Source: Fimenecus sp964540535 (GTDB lineage Bacteria; Bacillota; Clostridia; Oscillospirales; Acutalibacteraceae). Taken from it: a stretch of DNA of 64,000 nt. The notes under the pieces were generated by a model. The model had not been told where the DNA came from and ran no database searches. It was given only the letters and a program-made list of their open reading frames with translations. The translations under genes were made by a program, and so were the position numbers. The stretch spans positions 11,728-75,727 of the forward strand of contig CAZIMO010000010.1 in assembly GCA_964540535.1 (NCBI GenBank). Reading direction: 5' to 3'. Of the stretch, positions 26,854-33,211 are shown in pieces. Numbering within the stretch: the stretch's first letter is position 1; every line of letters starts with the position of its first letter.

Positions 26854-27030
26854 CTACAATATTTTATATATTCCTAATATAATCATAGCGACTATTAAGC
26901 TACCGAATATAAGTTTAATTGGAACTAAACCAATTATTAAATATTCGTAAATCGATTGAAGAATTAAACGCATAATATAAACAGTATCGCCGACTAATTC
27001 AAAAAAAGAATACGAAGCATAAGTTTCCAT
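26854..27030 (-). CDS. 58-aa hydrophobic phage protein
   Basis: ATG at 27030-27028, stop TAG at 26856-26854. One or two membrane segments (about 17-36 and 39-57), with few charged residues. GGGGTCG lies upstream. It sits tightly between the 74-aa coat-like and the 214-aa genes, which supports coding. Role unknown. Confidence 0.6.
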   Translation of the reverse strand: METYASYSFFELVGDTVYIMRLILQSIYEYLIIGLVPIKLIFGSLIVAMIILGIYKIL

Positions 27031-27033
27031 ATA

Positions 27034-27258
27034 TTATCGACCCCTAAACAGTGAGAAAATAGCGCCCACAACAGGAACACCGACAGCAACAACGAGAATT
27101 AAAAACAATGCAGGATTATCACTGATAAGGCTGAAAATACTTGAAAATACCGAAGCAAAAGTATCAATAATTCCTGTACTGTTTTCTGAATAAGGTGTAG
27201 CATAGTGTTCACCGTAACCACCTATAATAATCTCACTAAAAGTTGTAAAAACGCTCAA
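27034..27258 (-). CDS. Coat-like protein C (74 aa)
   Basis: The frame opens with GTG 27267, but that codon is inside the Shine-Dalgarno GGGAGGTGA, so TTG 27258 is the better start. A variable N-terminus is followed by IFSLISDNPALFLIL, a membrane helix (about 48-66) and a basic end LFRGR. The NPAL-helix-basic-tail layout matches coat-like proteins A and B. Start overlaps nothing; the previous stop lies 6 nt upstream. Confidence 0.65.
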   Translation of the reverse strand: MSVFTTFSEIIIGGYGEHYATPYSENSTGIIDTFASVFSSIFSLISDNPALFLILVVAVGVPVVGAIFSLFRGR

Positions 27259-27263
27259 TTTAA

Positions 27264-27419
27264 TCACCTCCCTGATTTAAACAATCTGAAAAACGCATTA
27301 AAAATTGTAAAGACAATTAAAAAGCCGAGAAGTAACAAAACGAAAGCGAATGAGTAATACAAAAATTCCAATCCTTGCGGACACTCGCCCAAAAAATCTA
27401 CAACAATATCAAAAAGCAT
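27264..27419 (-). CDS. 51-aa single-helix membrane protein
   Basis: ATG at 27419-27417 with AGAGGTGAG upstream. An N-terminal part containing VDFLGECPQGLEF, then a 22-residue hydrophobic helix and a basic tail FRLFKSGR. Its stop lies within the ribosome binding site of the next gene. Resembles small coat or channel proteins of inovirus modules; no family assigned. Confidence 0.62.
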   Translation of the reverse strand: MLFDIVVDFLGECPQGLEFLYYSFAFVLLLLGFLIVFTIFNAFFRLFKSGR

Positions 27420-27423
27420 TTAC

Positions 27424-27957
27424 TCACCTCTTTCTAATAAATAAAACAATTAAAATTAAAAATCCGAATACTATAAAAAAAGTCAACAACAATTGTTCAA
27501 ACATTGTAAATTCATAAATTGTATTAGCTCGGTCGCCCAAACTATCGGAAAATTCAACATTTGTGTTATATATTTTCGTTACATTCAATTCGTAGTAATT
27601 GTTATAGTATCCGTTAGTTGACTGATACTCGAATTTACTAAAGCCAGAAGCTCTGACTGAATATGTAGTACCGTTTTCAAGGACAAACTGACCTGTAATA
27701 GTGTTAGAATAAAGGTTCATAAGCTCACACCCTGAAGAGCCGTAAAAGCCTATATATTCCTTTTGATAGTTAACCGGAAAAACAATACTGCCCTTTCCAA
27801 GTGCAGTATCACATTCAACGAAACAAGCGTTTGACTGTTTTACATATTGCGGATATGTTGTACCATAATCCACGGCATAAACGGGGAATGACGAAAACAC
27901 GGCGAACAAAACGCAAAACACGCTTAAAAAACTTAACCACTTTTTTAAACATTTCAT
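27424..27957 (-). CDS. Secreted, C-terminally anchored phage protein (177 aa)
   Basis: N-terminal signal peptide with cleavage near FPVYAVD (about residue 29), a ~110-residue extracellular beta-rich domain with two cysteines, and a C-terminal membrane helix (about 150-173) ending IRKR. Topology matches a minor virion or tip protein. Function unknown. Its ATG overlaps the stop of the 44-aa gene upstream (ATGA). Confidence 0.65.
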   Translation of the reverse strand: MKCLKKWLSFLSVFCVLFAVFSSFPVYAVDYGTTYPQYVKQSNACFVECDTALGKGSIVFPVNYQKEYIGFYGSSGCELMNLYSNTITGQFVLENGTTYSVRASGFSKFEYQSTNGYYNNYYELNVTKIYNTNVEFSDSLGDRANTIYEFTMFEQLLLTFFIVFGFLILIVLFIRKR

Positions 27958-28088
27958 TCTTTCTTACCTTTCACAAAGCTTATTATCAATGTCAATAGTA
28001 ACGGAATTAAAAGCCACACTAAAAGAGGAACATTATATACTTTCAAATCCGTCAACAAGCTGATAAGTGAGATAAATATATCTGACAT
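27954..28088 (-). CDS. 44-aa single-helix membrane protein
   Basis: ATG at 28088-28086, TGA overlapping the next ATG. It has one helix (VPLLVWLLIPLLLTLIISF) and a basic tail KGKKE. Translational coupling on its downstream side argues that it is expressed. Possible minor coat protein. Confidence 0.62.
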   Translation of the reverse strand: MSDIFISLISLLTDLKVYNVPLLVWLLIPLLLTLIISFVKGKKE

Positions 28089-28089
28089 A

Positions 28090-28314
28090 TTAACCGCTTG
28101 CCTCTCTTCCCAAAACTTTATAGAGTACACATATAATCACAAGTGCAACGATAGAAGCAGTTATAACAAGTGGCAGAGAAGCCACCAACGAGCCAAAAAA
28201 CTCAACTGCACCTATAAGGACTTGTATAAGCTCCCATATGAGCTTAAAAACAAATGTTATAATAGAACCGATAAACAAAAAGAAATCTCGTATATACCAA
28301 TAAACAAAAGCCAT
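28090..28314 (-). CDS. 74-aa two-helix membrane protein
   Basis: Two hydrophobic segments (about 10-38 and 43-65) with almost no charge until the tail KVLGREASG. It shares a base with the stop of the 423-aa gene upstream (TAATG-type junction). Role unknown; in this module a membrane assembly component is plausible. Confidence 0.6.
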   Translation of the reverse strand: MAFVYWYIRDFFLFIGSIITFVFKLIWELIQVLIGAVEFFGSLVASLPLVITASIVALVIICVLYKVLGREASG

Positions 28315-29585
28315 TATCTGCCGACCACCTTTCTAATTACGAAGAAAGCCGCCGCAAATATTACGCAAGCAGAAAGTATAGGAGTGGCTGACATAATATC
28401 ATTGATAAAGCCTGTACCTGTTTTCAAATAACTACTTACATTTACACGGCTTGTGTCCATATCTTCTATAAAATCTTTAATATCAGCAATCCAACCGTCA
28501 ACAGTTTCTTTTACTTGGTCTATTGCACTATCAAAGGGATTTGTATAAATTGGCTGACCTTTATCATTTACAAGGACACCGTCAGAATTAAGCTTTACAG
28601 GGTGCTGAAAATATAAAAGATAGTTTTTGAGCATTTCAAAAAATCCTTTTATATTCTCACCTAAATCGTTAAAGAATCGCCCTATACTCTCGCCAAGCTC
28701 TGAAAACCAATCGCCTATATTTTCAAAAGCCAATTTCAAATTATTCCACAGATTTTCAAAGAAATTGCTGATACCGTCTTTTAATTCTGTAAGCTTATTT
28801 CCGAGATTTTCAAAAAATGTGCTTAATGAATTGCCAATCTTTTGAGGAAGATTTTTAATATCTTCGACTATTTGCTTTATCCAATCAATGATACTATCAA
28901 GTAAGCCACTTGTTTTATCGCCCTTATCGGTTGTAACTATTAAAGTACCGTCTGCGATACCATAAAGAAAAGCTACAGTATCGCCTGAACTATCACCAAA
29001 GCCCGAAAAAGAAGAAGTATTAAAATATGTAGAAACAGATATTTTATATACATCAAATTTTTGATAAGGAATATCAACAACTAATGAATAAAGATTATTT
29101 TTCGCCTGAGTAACAGAAATAGTAGCATTATCAATGGTATAAGATTTATCGTTAATATCATAAATAACAGTATCAAAAGTAAAGTTACTCGTAGACAAAT
29201 TTTTAGCAAATCCACCCGAAACAACAGCAACTATTTCATTATTAGTCAATTCAATGCGAATATCATTATTTTTAGAGAATAAAGCAGAATTAGAATTACT
29301 AACAAAAGTAGTATCTGTTTTTAACTTTCCTGTTGTCCAAGAATTTTTTATTGAACTTGTAATATCAAATTCGCCTATTGAATTCAAATTATCTGAATTA
29401 CAAGAAACACTATTATTTCTTGAAATATAGCCATTACTTGCGTCACGATAATAATAAAAACTTGTTGTTATTTTCCAATCGCCTTTTTTTATATCTGCAG
29501 CATAAACAGAAAAAGAGCAGAAAGAAAACATTAAAAGAATACAAAGAATTAAACTTAATACCTTTTTAGTTTTCATTCTGCCCAC
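28314..29585 (-). CDS. Large secreted anchored protein, candidate adsorption (pIII-like) protein
   Basis: 423 aa. Signal peptide (about 6-30, ending SVYAAD), a ~190-residue Ser/Asn-rich beta domain, then an amphipathic region (about 225-330) with recurring FFENLG/FFNDLG-type units, and a C-terminal membrane helix (ACVIFAAAFFVIRKVVGR). Size, position after the possible ssDNA-binding gene, and topology fit a pIII-type host-binding tip protein. No sequence family is recognised, so this is inference. Confidence 0.6.
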   Translation of the reverse strand: MGRMKTKKVLSLILCILLMFSFCSFSVYAADIKKGDWKITTSFYYYRDASNGYISRNNSVSCNSDNLNSIGEFDITSSIKNSWTTGKLKTDTTFVSNSNSALFSKNNDIRIELTNNEIVAVVSGGFAKNLSTSNFTFDTVIYDINDKSYTIDNATISVTQAKNNLYSLVVDIPYQKFDVYKISVSTYFNTSSFSGFGDSSGDTVAFLYGIADGTLIVTTDKGDKTSGLLDSIIDWIKQIVEDIKNLPQKIGNSLSTFFENLGNKLTELKDGISNFFENLWNNLKLAFENIGDWFSELGESIGRFFNDLGENIKGFFEMLKNYLLYFQHPVKLNSDGVLVNDKGQPIYTNPFDSAIDQVKETVDGWIADIKDFIEDMDTSRVNVSSYLKTGTGFINDIMSATPILSACVIFAAAFFVIRKVVGR

Positions 29586-29676
29586 CTCTTTCTTAAAGTT
29601 ATCGTATATTATTATGGTTTCTTGGCTATTAGAGGATTACTTATATAAGTTTCTGTATATATGTATCGATTACATA

Positions 29677-29991
29677 TTAAAACGGTGTTACCGCCGAAGA
29701 ATTTACGCTGACAGGTCTTTTACCGTCTTTGGTAAGAATTGTTTTAAGCTTTGCACGAGCCTTTTGACCAATACCGACACTCTCGTAAACAAAGTCATAA
29801 GCTTCGCCAAACTTAAATGTAGGCACTACAACTCCCGACTTATCAGAGACAAAAATACTGTCGGCAACTTTGCCCTCAAGATTTTTATCTTCTGTATCTG
29901 CATATTCGACAAAAATCTTATTGCCCTTAATTTCATTACCCTTATCGTCCTTGAAATCAAGTCTTCTACAACCTACTACTGTTACTATCAT
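29677..29991 (-). CDS. Possible ssDNA-binding protein (104 aa)
   Basis: 104 aa, beta-strand rich with Lys and aromatic residues (VEYADTEDKNLEGKVADSI, FKFGEAYDFVYESVG) and a short C-terminal tail ending AVTPF. Size and place upstream of the virion genes resemble filamentous phage pV/gpV-type ssDNA-binding proteins. No motif proves it. GAGGTAAAG precedes the ATG, and its start overlaps the upstream gene by 4 nt. Confidence 0.5.
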   Translation of the reverse strand: MIVTVVGCRRLDFKDDKGNEIKGNKIFVEYADTEDKNLEGKVADSIFVSDKSGVVVPTFKFGEAYDFVYESVGIGQKARAKLKTILTKDGKRPVSVNSSAVTPF

Positions 29992-30413
29992 TTCTTTACC
30001 TCCTGCCCATCTTTATGGGACTTTAAATATTTATATATGTTAAATCCGCCTTTGCAGACATTAACATTGAATTTGCGACCTGCTAAATCGTCATTGAGTG
30101 CCGCACAAATTGTTCTTGCATTATCTTCAACAGATAAAATATACTGGATACAATTTTCTTTATCACAGATGAAATAATGTATTGAACCGTCAATAACATT
30201 TTCTTCAATGTGATAGTATCCGTCTTCACATATCTTTAGAAATTGTTTTCTTATTTTTTTTCTTTCGTAATAATCACAAAGACAAAACAAAAATTGACCA
30301 AATAAATGTGAAAGGTTAATTAAAATAATAACAAGAGCAAAAAAAACCATACCGTAAAAGAAAAAATCATTTTCAAAAAGTTCGTGCAAATTATATTTTT
30401 CAAACATAAACAT
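29988..30413 (-). CDS. Membrane protein of unknown function (141 aa)
   Basis: ATG 30413 is preferred (AGGGTTTTTG upstream, overlapping the end of the 69-aa gene). ATG 30407 is an alternative, and the frame opens further upstream at 30449. It has an N-terminal soluble stretch, one or two hydrophobic helices (about 17-48), a basic YYERKKIRKQF segment just after the membrane, then a soluble domain with three cysteines. No family recognised. Confidence 0.55.
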   Translation of the reverse strand: MFMFEKYNLHELFENDFFFYGMVFFALVIILINLSHLFGQFLFCLCDYYERKKIRKQFLKICEDGYYHIEENVIDGSIHYFICDKENCIQYILSVEDNARTICAALNDDLAGRKFNVNVCKGGFNIYKYLKSHKDGQEVKK

Positions 30414-30609
30414 CAAAAACCCTTTCAGAATAACCAGAGATAAGCTCATTAAGTTCAGAAGAAAAACGATTAAAAATCGTATTATAAGATTCTAAAAATA
30501 CATCATCATCTAATAAAAAAGCTGAAACAGAGCTTTTTACAAGAAGAGAGTTTTCTTTGACTGAAGCAACTACAGTAATTAGTTCGATTGAATTGTTTTC
30601 TTTTTTCAT
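30400..30609 (-). CDS. 69-aa first gene of the phage minus-strand unit
   Basis: 69 aa, soluble, with an N-terminal beta part (IELITVVASVKENSLLV) and an acidic helical C-terminus. No family recognised. The ribosome binding site is weak (GTTGG). It overlaps the next start and follows directly on the structured non-coding region, so it is probably the first gene of the leftward transcript. Confidence 0.5.
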   Translation of the reverse strand: MKKENNSIELITVVASVKENSLLVKSSVSAFLLDDDVFLESYNTIFNRFSSELNELISGYSERVFDVYV

Positions 30610-30943
30610 TTTTTTACCAACTTTCTTTTATTTTTTTGTACCGATTTTATTTGAGTTGCTCACCACAGGAAAAGTCGGTACTTGAAAAACCTGTGGCGAG
30701 CTAAAGGAGATTGCCCACTGCTTGAAAAACCTTTACATAAACCTGTGCAGTGGTGTAGTCGCTTTCACTATCTCTATTTTAAAAAAATTGGATATTGATG
30801 TGAATTTGTTTTTGTGTTGTTGAAAAGGAGATTGAGATAGCGGAAGTAAACACTTGTGACTACATTTATTATTGTAGCAACATCTGACTACTTTGTCAAC
30901 ACTTTTATTTACTTTTTTGATAAAATTTTTTAGGTGATAATTT
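30610..30943. other. Structured divergent intergenic region with three stem-loops
   Basis: No gene. Stem 1: GCTCACCACAGG (30658-30669) with CCTGTGGCGAGC (30690-30701). Stem 2: CCACTGC (30715-30721) with GCAGTGG (30747-30753). Stem 3: TGTAGTC..CTATCTC (30754-30774) with GAGATAG..GACTACA (30834-30864). The string CTTGAAAAACC occurs twice. It separates the leftward operon from the rightward repressor gene, so it must contain their promoters. A packaging signal or second origin is possible. Confidence 0.6.
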
Positions 30944-31168
30944 ATGGAGTATTACGAAAGAATAAAGCTAATAAGAACAGGAAAAGACATAACACAAGAA
31001 GAATTAGGAAAAAAATTAGGAATTTCTAAACAACAATATGGAAAATACGAAAACGGAACTCATTTAATGCCAATACCATATTTAATTAAAACTTGTAAAG
31101 AACTTAACATTTCAGCTGATTATATTTTAGGCTTACCCAAAAATTCACAATATCCACCATTTGAATAA
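30944..31168 (+). CDS. XRE-family helix-turn-helix repressor
   Basis: 74 aa consisting almost only of an HTH_3 domain: IKLIRTGKDITQEELGKKLG, then SKQQYGKYENGTHLMPIPYL and an ISADYILGLPK ending typical of Cro/CI-like regulators in Firmicutes. AGGTGA precedes the ATG. It lies divergent to the virion/replication operon with the structured region between, the usual place for a phage lysogeny switch. Confidence 0.88.
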   Translation: MEYYERIKLIRTGKDITQEELGKKLGISKQQYGKYENGTHLMPIPYLIKTCKELNISADYILGLPKNSQYPPFE

Positions 31169-31347
31169 AAAATCAAAAAGTATAAAAGAGGTAAAGTAAA
31201 GTCCATTAGAGAACGGCAAGGTAAAGTCCTCTGAGTTATAAGAATTTATAAAAGAGGAGGTGAAAAAATGAAAAATTAATTATGGACAGCACTAATATTA
31301 CCATTGTTAGTTTTATTGTATTTTGCAATAAAGTAACAAAACAAATT

Positions 31348-31375
31348 AAGCCCCTCGAAAGAGGGACTTTTTTTT
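31348..31375 (+). terminator. Terminator-like hairpin in the phage right arm
   Basis: A short GC-rich stem (CCCCTC with GAGGG around a GAAA loop) is followed by ACTTTTTTTT. It would end a short rightward transcript starting at or before the repressor gene. Confidence 0.7.
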
Positions 31376-31570
31376 ATGACTTTATTTGCTTTTTTATTGC
31401 CTTTATTTTGTGTTTTGTTTTTTTCTTCAACATTCGACCGCCTCAACACACAAGGCATTTCGGCGGTCGAATACTGCACTTCCGTGCAGAGCGGACAGCG
31501 GTTACTTGCGTGCTGATGAAAAGCGACATACCGAATGCAGAGTTAATATGATAGCCGTTAGTTTTGTTAT

Positions 31571-31830
31571 AACTATCCGCCATCAATTTTTTTACCCTCG
31601 TAAGTCCTTTTTTCGCTTTTTGGATAACATAAGCCACACAGAAAGTCAACAGAATTGTCAAAAAAAGACTTTGTTACATCTAACTATAAGTTTTTTACGA
31701 GATTTCAGTCTTTTTGTGACTATTCTGTACCAAAAATAAGATTTTCTTGACTTGTCTGTGTGTCTTATGTTTTCTTTTTTTATTGCGAAAAGTCCTAACG
31801 AGGGTAAAAAAATTGATGGCTAATGAGTTA
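31571..31830. repeat. ~260-bp imperfect palindrome (giant hairpin)
   Basis: The outer arms are 22 bp perfect: CCATCAATTTTTTTACCCTC plus GT (31580-31601) against its complement at 31798-31819. Inner arms continue with gaps: AACATAAG-CACACAGA near 31625-31642 against TCTGTGTGTCTTATGTT near 31755-31772, and CAGAATTGTCAAAAAAAGAC near 31650-31669 against GTCTTTTTGTGACTATTCTG near 31708-31727. Such a structure could fold in ssDNA or RNA. Confidence 0.85.
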
Positions 31831-31908
31831 TTTGCTCAAGAGCCTTCAAGGATAAAAAATTTAATTTTAAATTCATTTTCAGAAAGGCGGTGAAAGGGGG
31901 TGGACGAA

Positions 31909-32013
31909 ATGACCTTAACCGAAGCTTTGAGACTTATTGAAGCCTTAAAAGAAGAAGGCTACACGCTTGAGCAAATTGAACAAATACTCAAGCACATAGC
32001 CGACAAATCCTAA
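31909..32013 (+). CDS. 34-aa helical peptide
   Basis: The ATG at 31909 is behind GAAAGGGGGTGG, an excellent ribosome binding site. It is acidic and amphipathic (EALRLIEALKEEGYTLEQIE), predicted to be two short helices. A stable hairpin GCAGGGGGAA/TTCCCCTTGC (32027-32053) follows without a T-run. It could be a small regulatory phage protein; too short for family assignment. Confidence 0.55.
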   Translation: MTLTEALRLIEALKEEGYTLEQIEQILKHIADKS

Positions 32014-32103
32014 CTTTTAGTTAGGTGCAGGGGGAACTCACAATTCCCCTTGCAAATGTTAGTATATCACATATTTTATTTTTTGTAAAGGTGGAATTTT
32101 TTT

Positions 32104-32286
32104 ATGAAAGTACAAGAATTATTTAACCAAGTAGAATTACAAAGCGAAATTATTTATTGTTATTACGATTACGAAAACACAGAAGAGCGAATTGTAATTG
32201 ATAAAGAAAAAGCTAAAGAATTTGAAATAAGATATATCTATTGCGAAAACAATAAAATTTATATTGAAGTAGATATAGAATTTTAA
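32104..32286 (+). CDS. 60-aa acidic protein of unknown function
   Basis: AAAGGTGG precedes the ATG. It is Glu- and Tyr-rich with alternating beta-like pattern (YYDYENTEERIVIDKEKAKE, IRYIYCENNKIYIEVDIEF). No family recognised. Lies in the rightward arm of the element with a 28-aa ORF after it. Confidence 0.55.
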   Translation: MKVQELFNQVELQSEIIYCYYDYENTEERIVIDKEKAKEFEIRYIYCENNKIYIEVDIEF

Positions 32287-32323
32287 TAAAGATTAAAACA
32301 AAACTTAAGGAGATAAAATAAAA

Positions 32324-32410
32324 ATGGAAATAGCTTGGATGATACAAAGTATTTTAGATTTATTAATATTCATAGCAATATCTTATTTGTTTTATATAAG
32401 TTTAGAATGA
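32324..32410 (+). CDS. 28-aa membrane peptide
   Basis: ATG 32324 behind AAGGAGAT, encoding a single hydrophobic helix (LDLLIFIAISYLFYI) with an acidic end. The spacing and ribosome binding site are good, but at this length chance cannot be excluded. A hairpin follows at 32423-32451. Confidence 0.45.
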   Translation: MEIAWMIQSILDLLIFIAISYLFYISLE

Positions 32411-32422
32411 TTTATCATTATG

Positions 32423-32458
32423 ATGCCCTTAAAAATTGATTTTAAGGGCATTTATATT
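32423..32458 (+). terminator. Terminator-like hairpin at the right edge of the element
   Basis: Perfect 12-bp arms ATGCCCTTAAAA (32423-32434) and TTTTAAGGGCAT (32440-32451), followed by TTATATT. Ends the short rightward transcript 10 bp before the right direct repeat. Confidence 0.7.
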
Positions 32459-32467
32459 AAAGAACAC

Positions 32468-32512
32468 TATTTATTTTGTATAATAATCATTAAACTTTTC
32501 AACATTTTCAAC
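32468..32512 (+). repeat. Right 45-bp direct repeat (attR candidate)
   Basis: Second copy of 23246-23290 in the same orientation with one mismatch. Sequences inside and outside the two copies differ on both sides, as expected for attL/attR. The 32513-32715 stretch that follows is AT-rich with no visible gene. Confidence 0.85.
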
Positions 32513-32715
32513 AAAATTGGGAAGTTTTCGTAATTTTTATGCTAAAAAGCTCGCCTATTTATTACTGAAAAAATAATACAAATTGTATAGAAAATATGCA
32601 ATAGAATATAAATGAATTTTTAATATTAAATTTAATAATGTTATTGAGTTTAATTTAAGATTAAAGATTTTTGATTTAAAATTATAATTTTACTAATTTC
32701 AATTTAATATAATAA

Positions 32716-32764
32716 TAATGCAAACCCGAATCCGCTTTGCTTAAGCGGATTCGGGTTTGCATTA
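32716..32764 (-). terminator. Strong terminator of the sigma-factor operon
   Basis: Perfect 22-bp arms (32716-32737 and 32743-32764) around a 5-nt loop; the core is GCAAACCCGAATCCGCTT. It overlaps the stop codon of the sigma gene. AT-rich sequence follows on the minus strand. Confidence 0.85.
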
Positions 32765-33211
32765 CTTTCTGAGCTTTTTTCTTATTTTTTCTAAATACGT
32801 TCTGACTGTTGAAGAAGATATACATAGCTTTTTACCGATTTCGGCGCTGTTATACCCTTGTATTTTTAGTTCAAGAATTTGTTTTTCCTTTTTTGAAAGT
32901 TTTTTTAGATAGTCATTTGATTCTATGTCTTCCGCGAAATCATAATTATCAGCATAATTATATAATTCATCAAAAGAAACCGCATTTTCTAACAATTTTT
33001 TATTTCTTAAATAATCACATAATACGCTATTTGAAATTTTAAGGATAAATGCTTTTACAGAACGAATATTGTCAATACACCCACTCCACGCCATAAGCTT
33101 AATAAATGTTTGCTGGGTTAAATCTTCGGCATCATTTTCACCAATTCTCTTGCGAAAATACTTATAAACCGTGGTGTAATATTCTTCATATAGCCTCGAA
33201 ATATTATACAT
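32762..33211 (-). CDS. ECF-type RNA polymerase sigma factor
   Basis: 149 aa. Region 2 with YEEYYTTVYKYFRKRIG and DAEDLTQQTFIKLMAW (about 28-43), and region 4 with LSKKEKQILELKIQGYNSAEI then a helix-turn-helix IGKKLCISSSTVRTYLEKIR. It is short, as in group IV sigma factors. Start overlaps the stop of the 230-aa gene by 1 nt (TAATG), so the upstream protein is a likely partner or regulator. Target promoters are unknown. Confidence 0.88.
   Translation of the reverse strand: MYNISRLYEEYYTTVYKYFRKRIGENDAEDLTQQTFIKLMAWSGCIDNIRSVKAFILKISNSVLCDYLRNKKLLENAVSFDELYNYADNYDFAEDIESNDYLKKLSKKEKQILELKIQGYNSAEIGKKLCISSSTVRTYLEKIRKKLRK

Larger units (their letters stand above)
31169..31908 (+). other. Long non-coding, hairpin-rich arm of the phage element
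   Basis: No convincing gene. It contains a strong ribosome binding site before a three-codon ORF (ATG 31268), a terminator-like hairpin (CCCTC/GAGGG near 31350-31366, then a T8 run), a 10-bp perfect inverted repeat TTCGACCGCC/GGCGGTCGAA (31433-31442, 31462-31471), a small hairpin CTGCAC/GTGCAG just after it, and the ~260-bp imperfect palindrome listed separately. Confidence 0.6.
23246..32512. mobile_element. Inovirus-like (filamentous phage) integrated element
   Basis: About 9.27 kb bounded by a 45-bp direct repeat with one mismatch. Contents: HUH replication initiator, Zot/pI-like ATPase, a run of very short single-helix membrane proteins, a large secreted protein with a C-terminal anchor, a small basic/acidic possible ssDNA-binding protein, an XRE regulator on the other strand, and several strong hairpins in non-coding DNA. 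There are no capsid, terminase, tail or lysis genes. ATPase plus small coat-like proteins plus Rep is the recognised inovirus signature. No integrase lies inside, so Xer-type integration is inferred. Confidence 0.85.

Noticed and set aside
29614..30177. 187-aa plus-strand ORF inside the phage module
   Set aside because: It is antisense to three tightly packed minus-strand genes with proper start sites, and its sequence has no protein-like pattern.
30658..30864. CRISPR-like repeat array
   Set aside because: Only two short repeats inside stem-loops, no regular spacing and no cas genes in the window.
31282..31739. ORFs of 89 and 117 aa in the phage right arm
   Set aside because: They run through terminator and palindrome sequence and have no start signals; the open frames follow from T-rich DNA.
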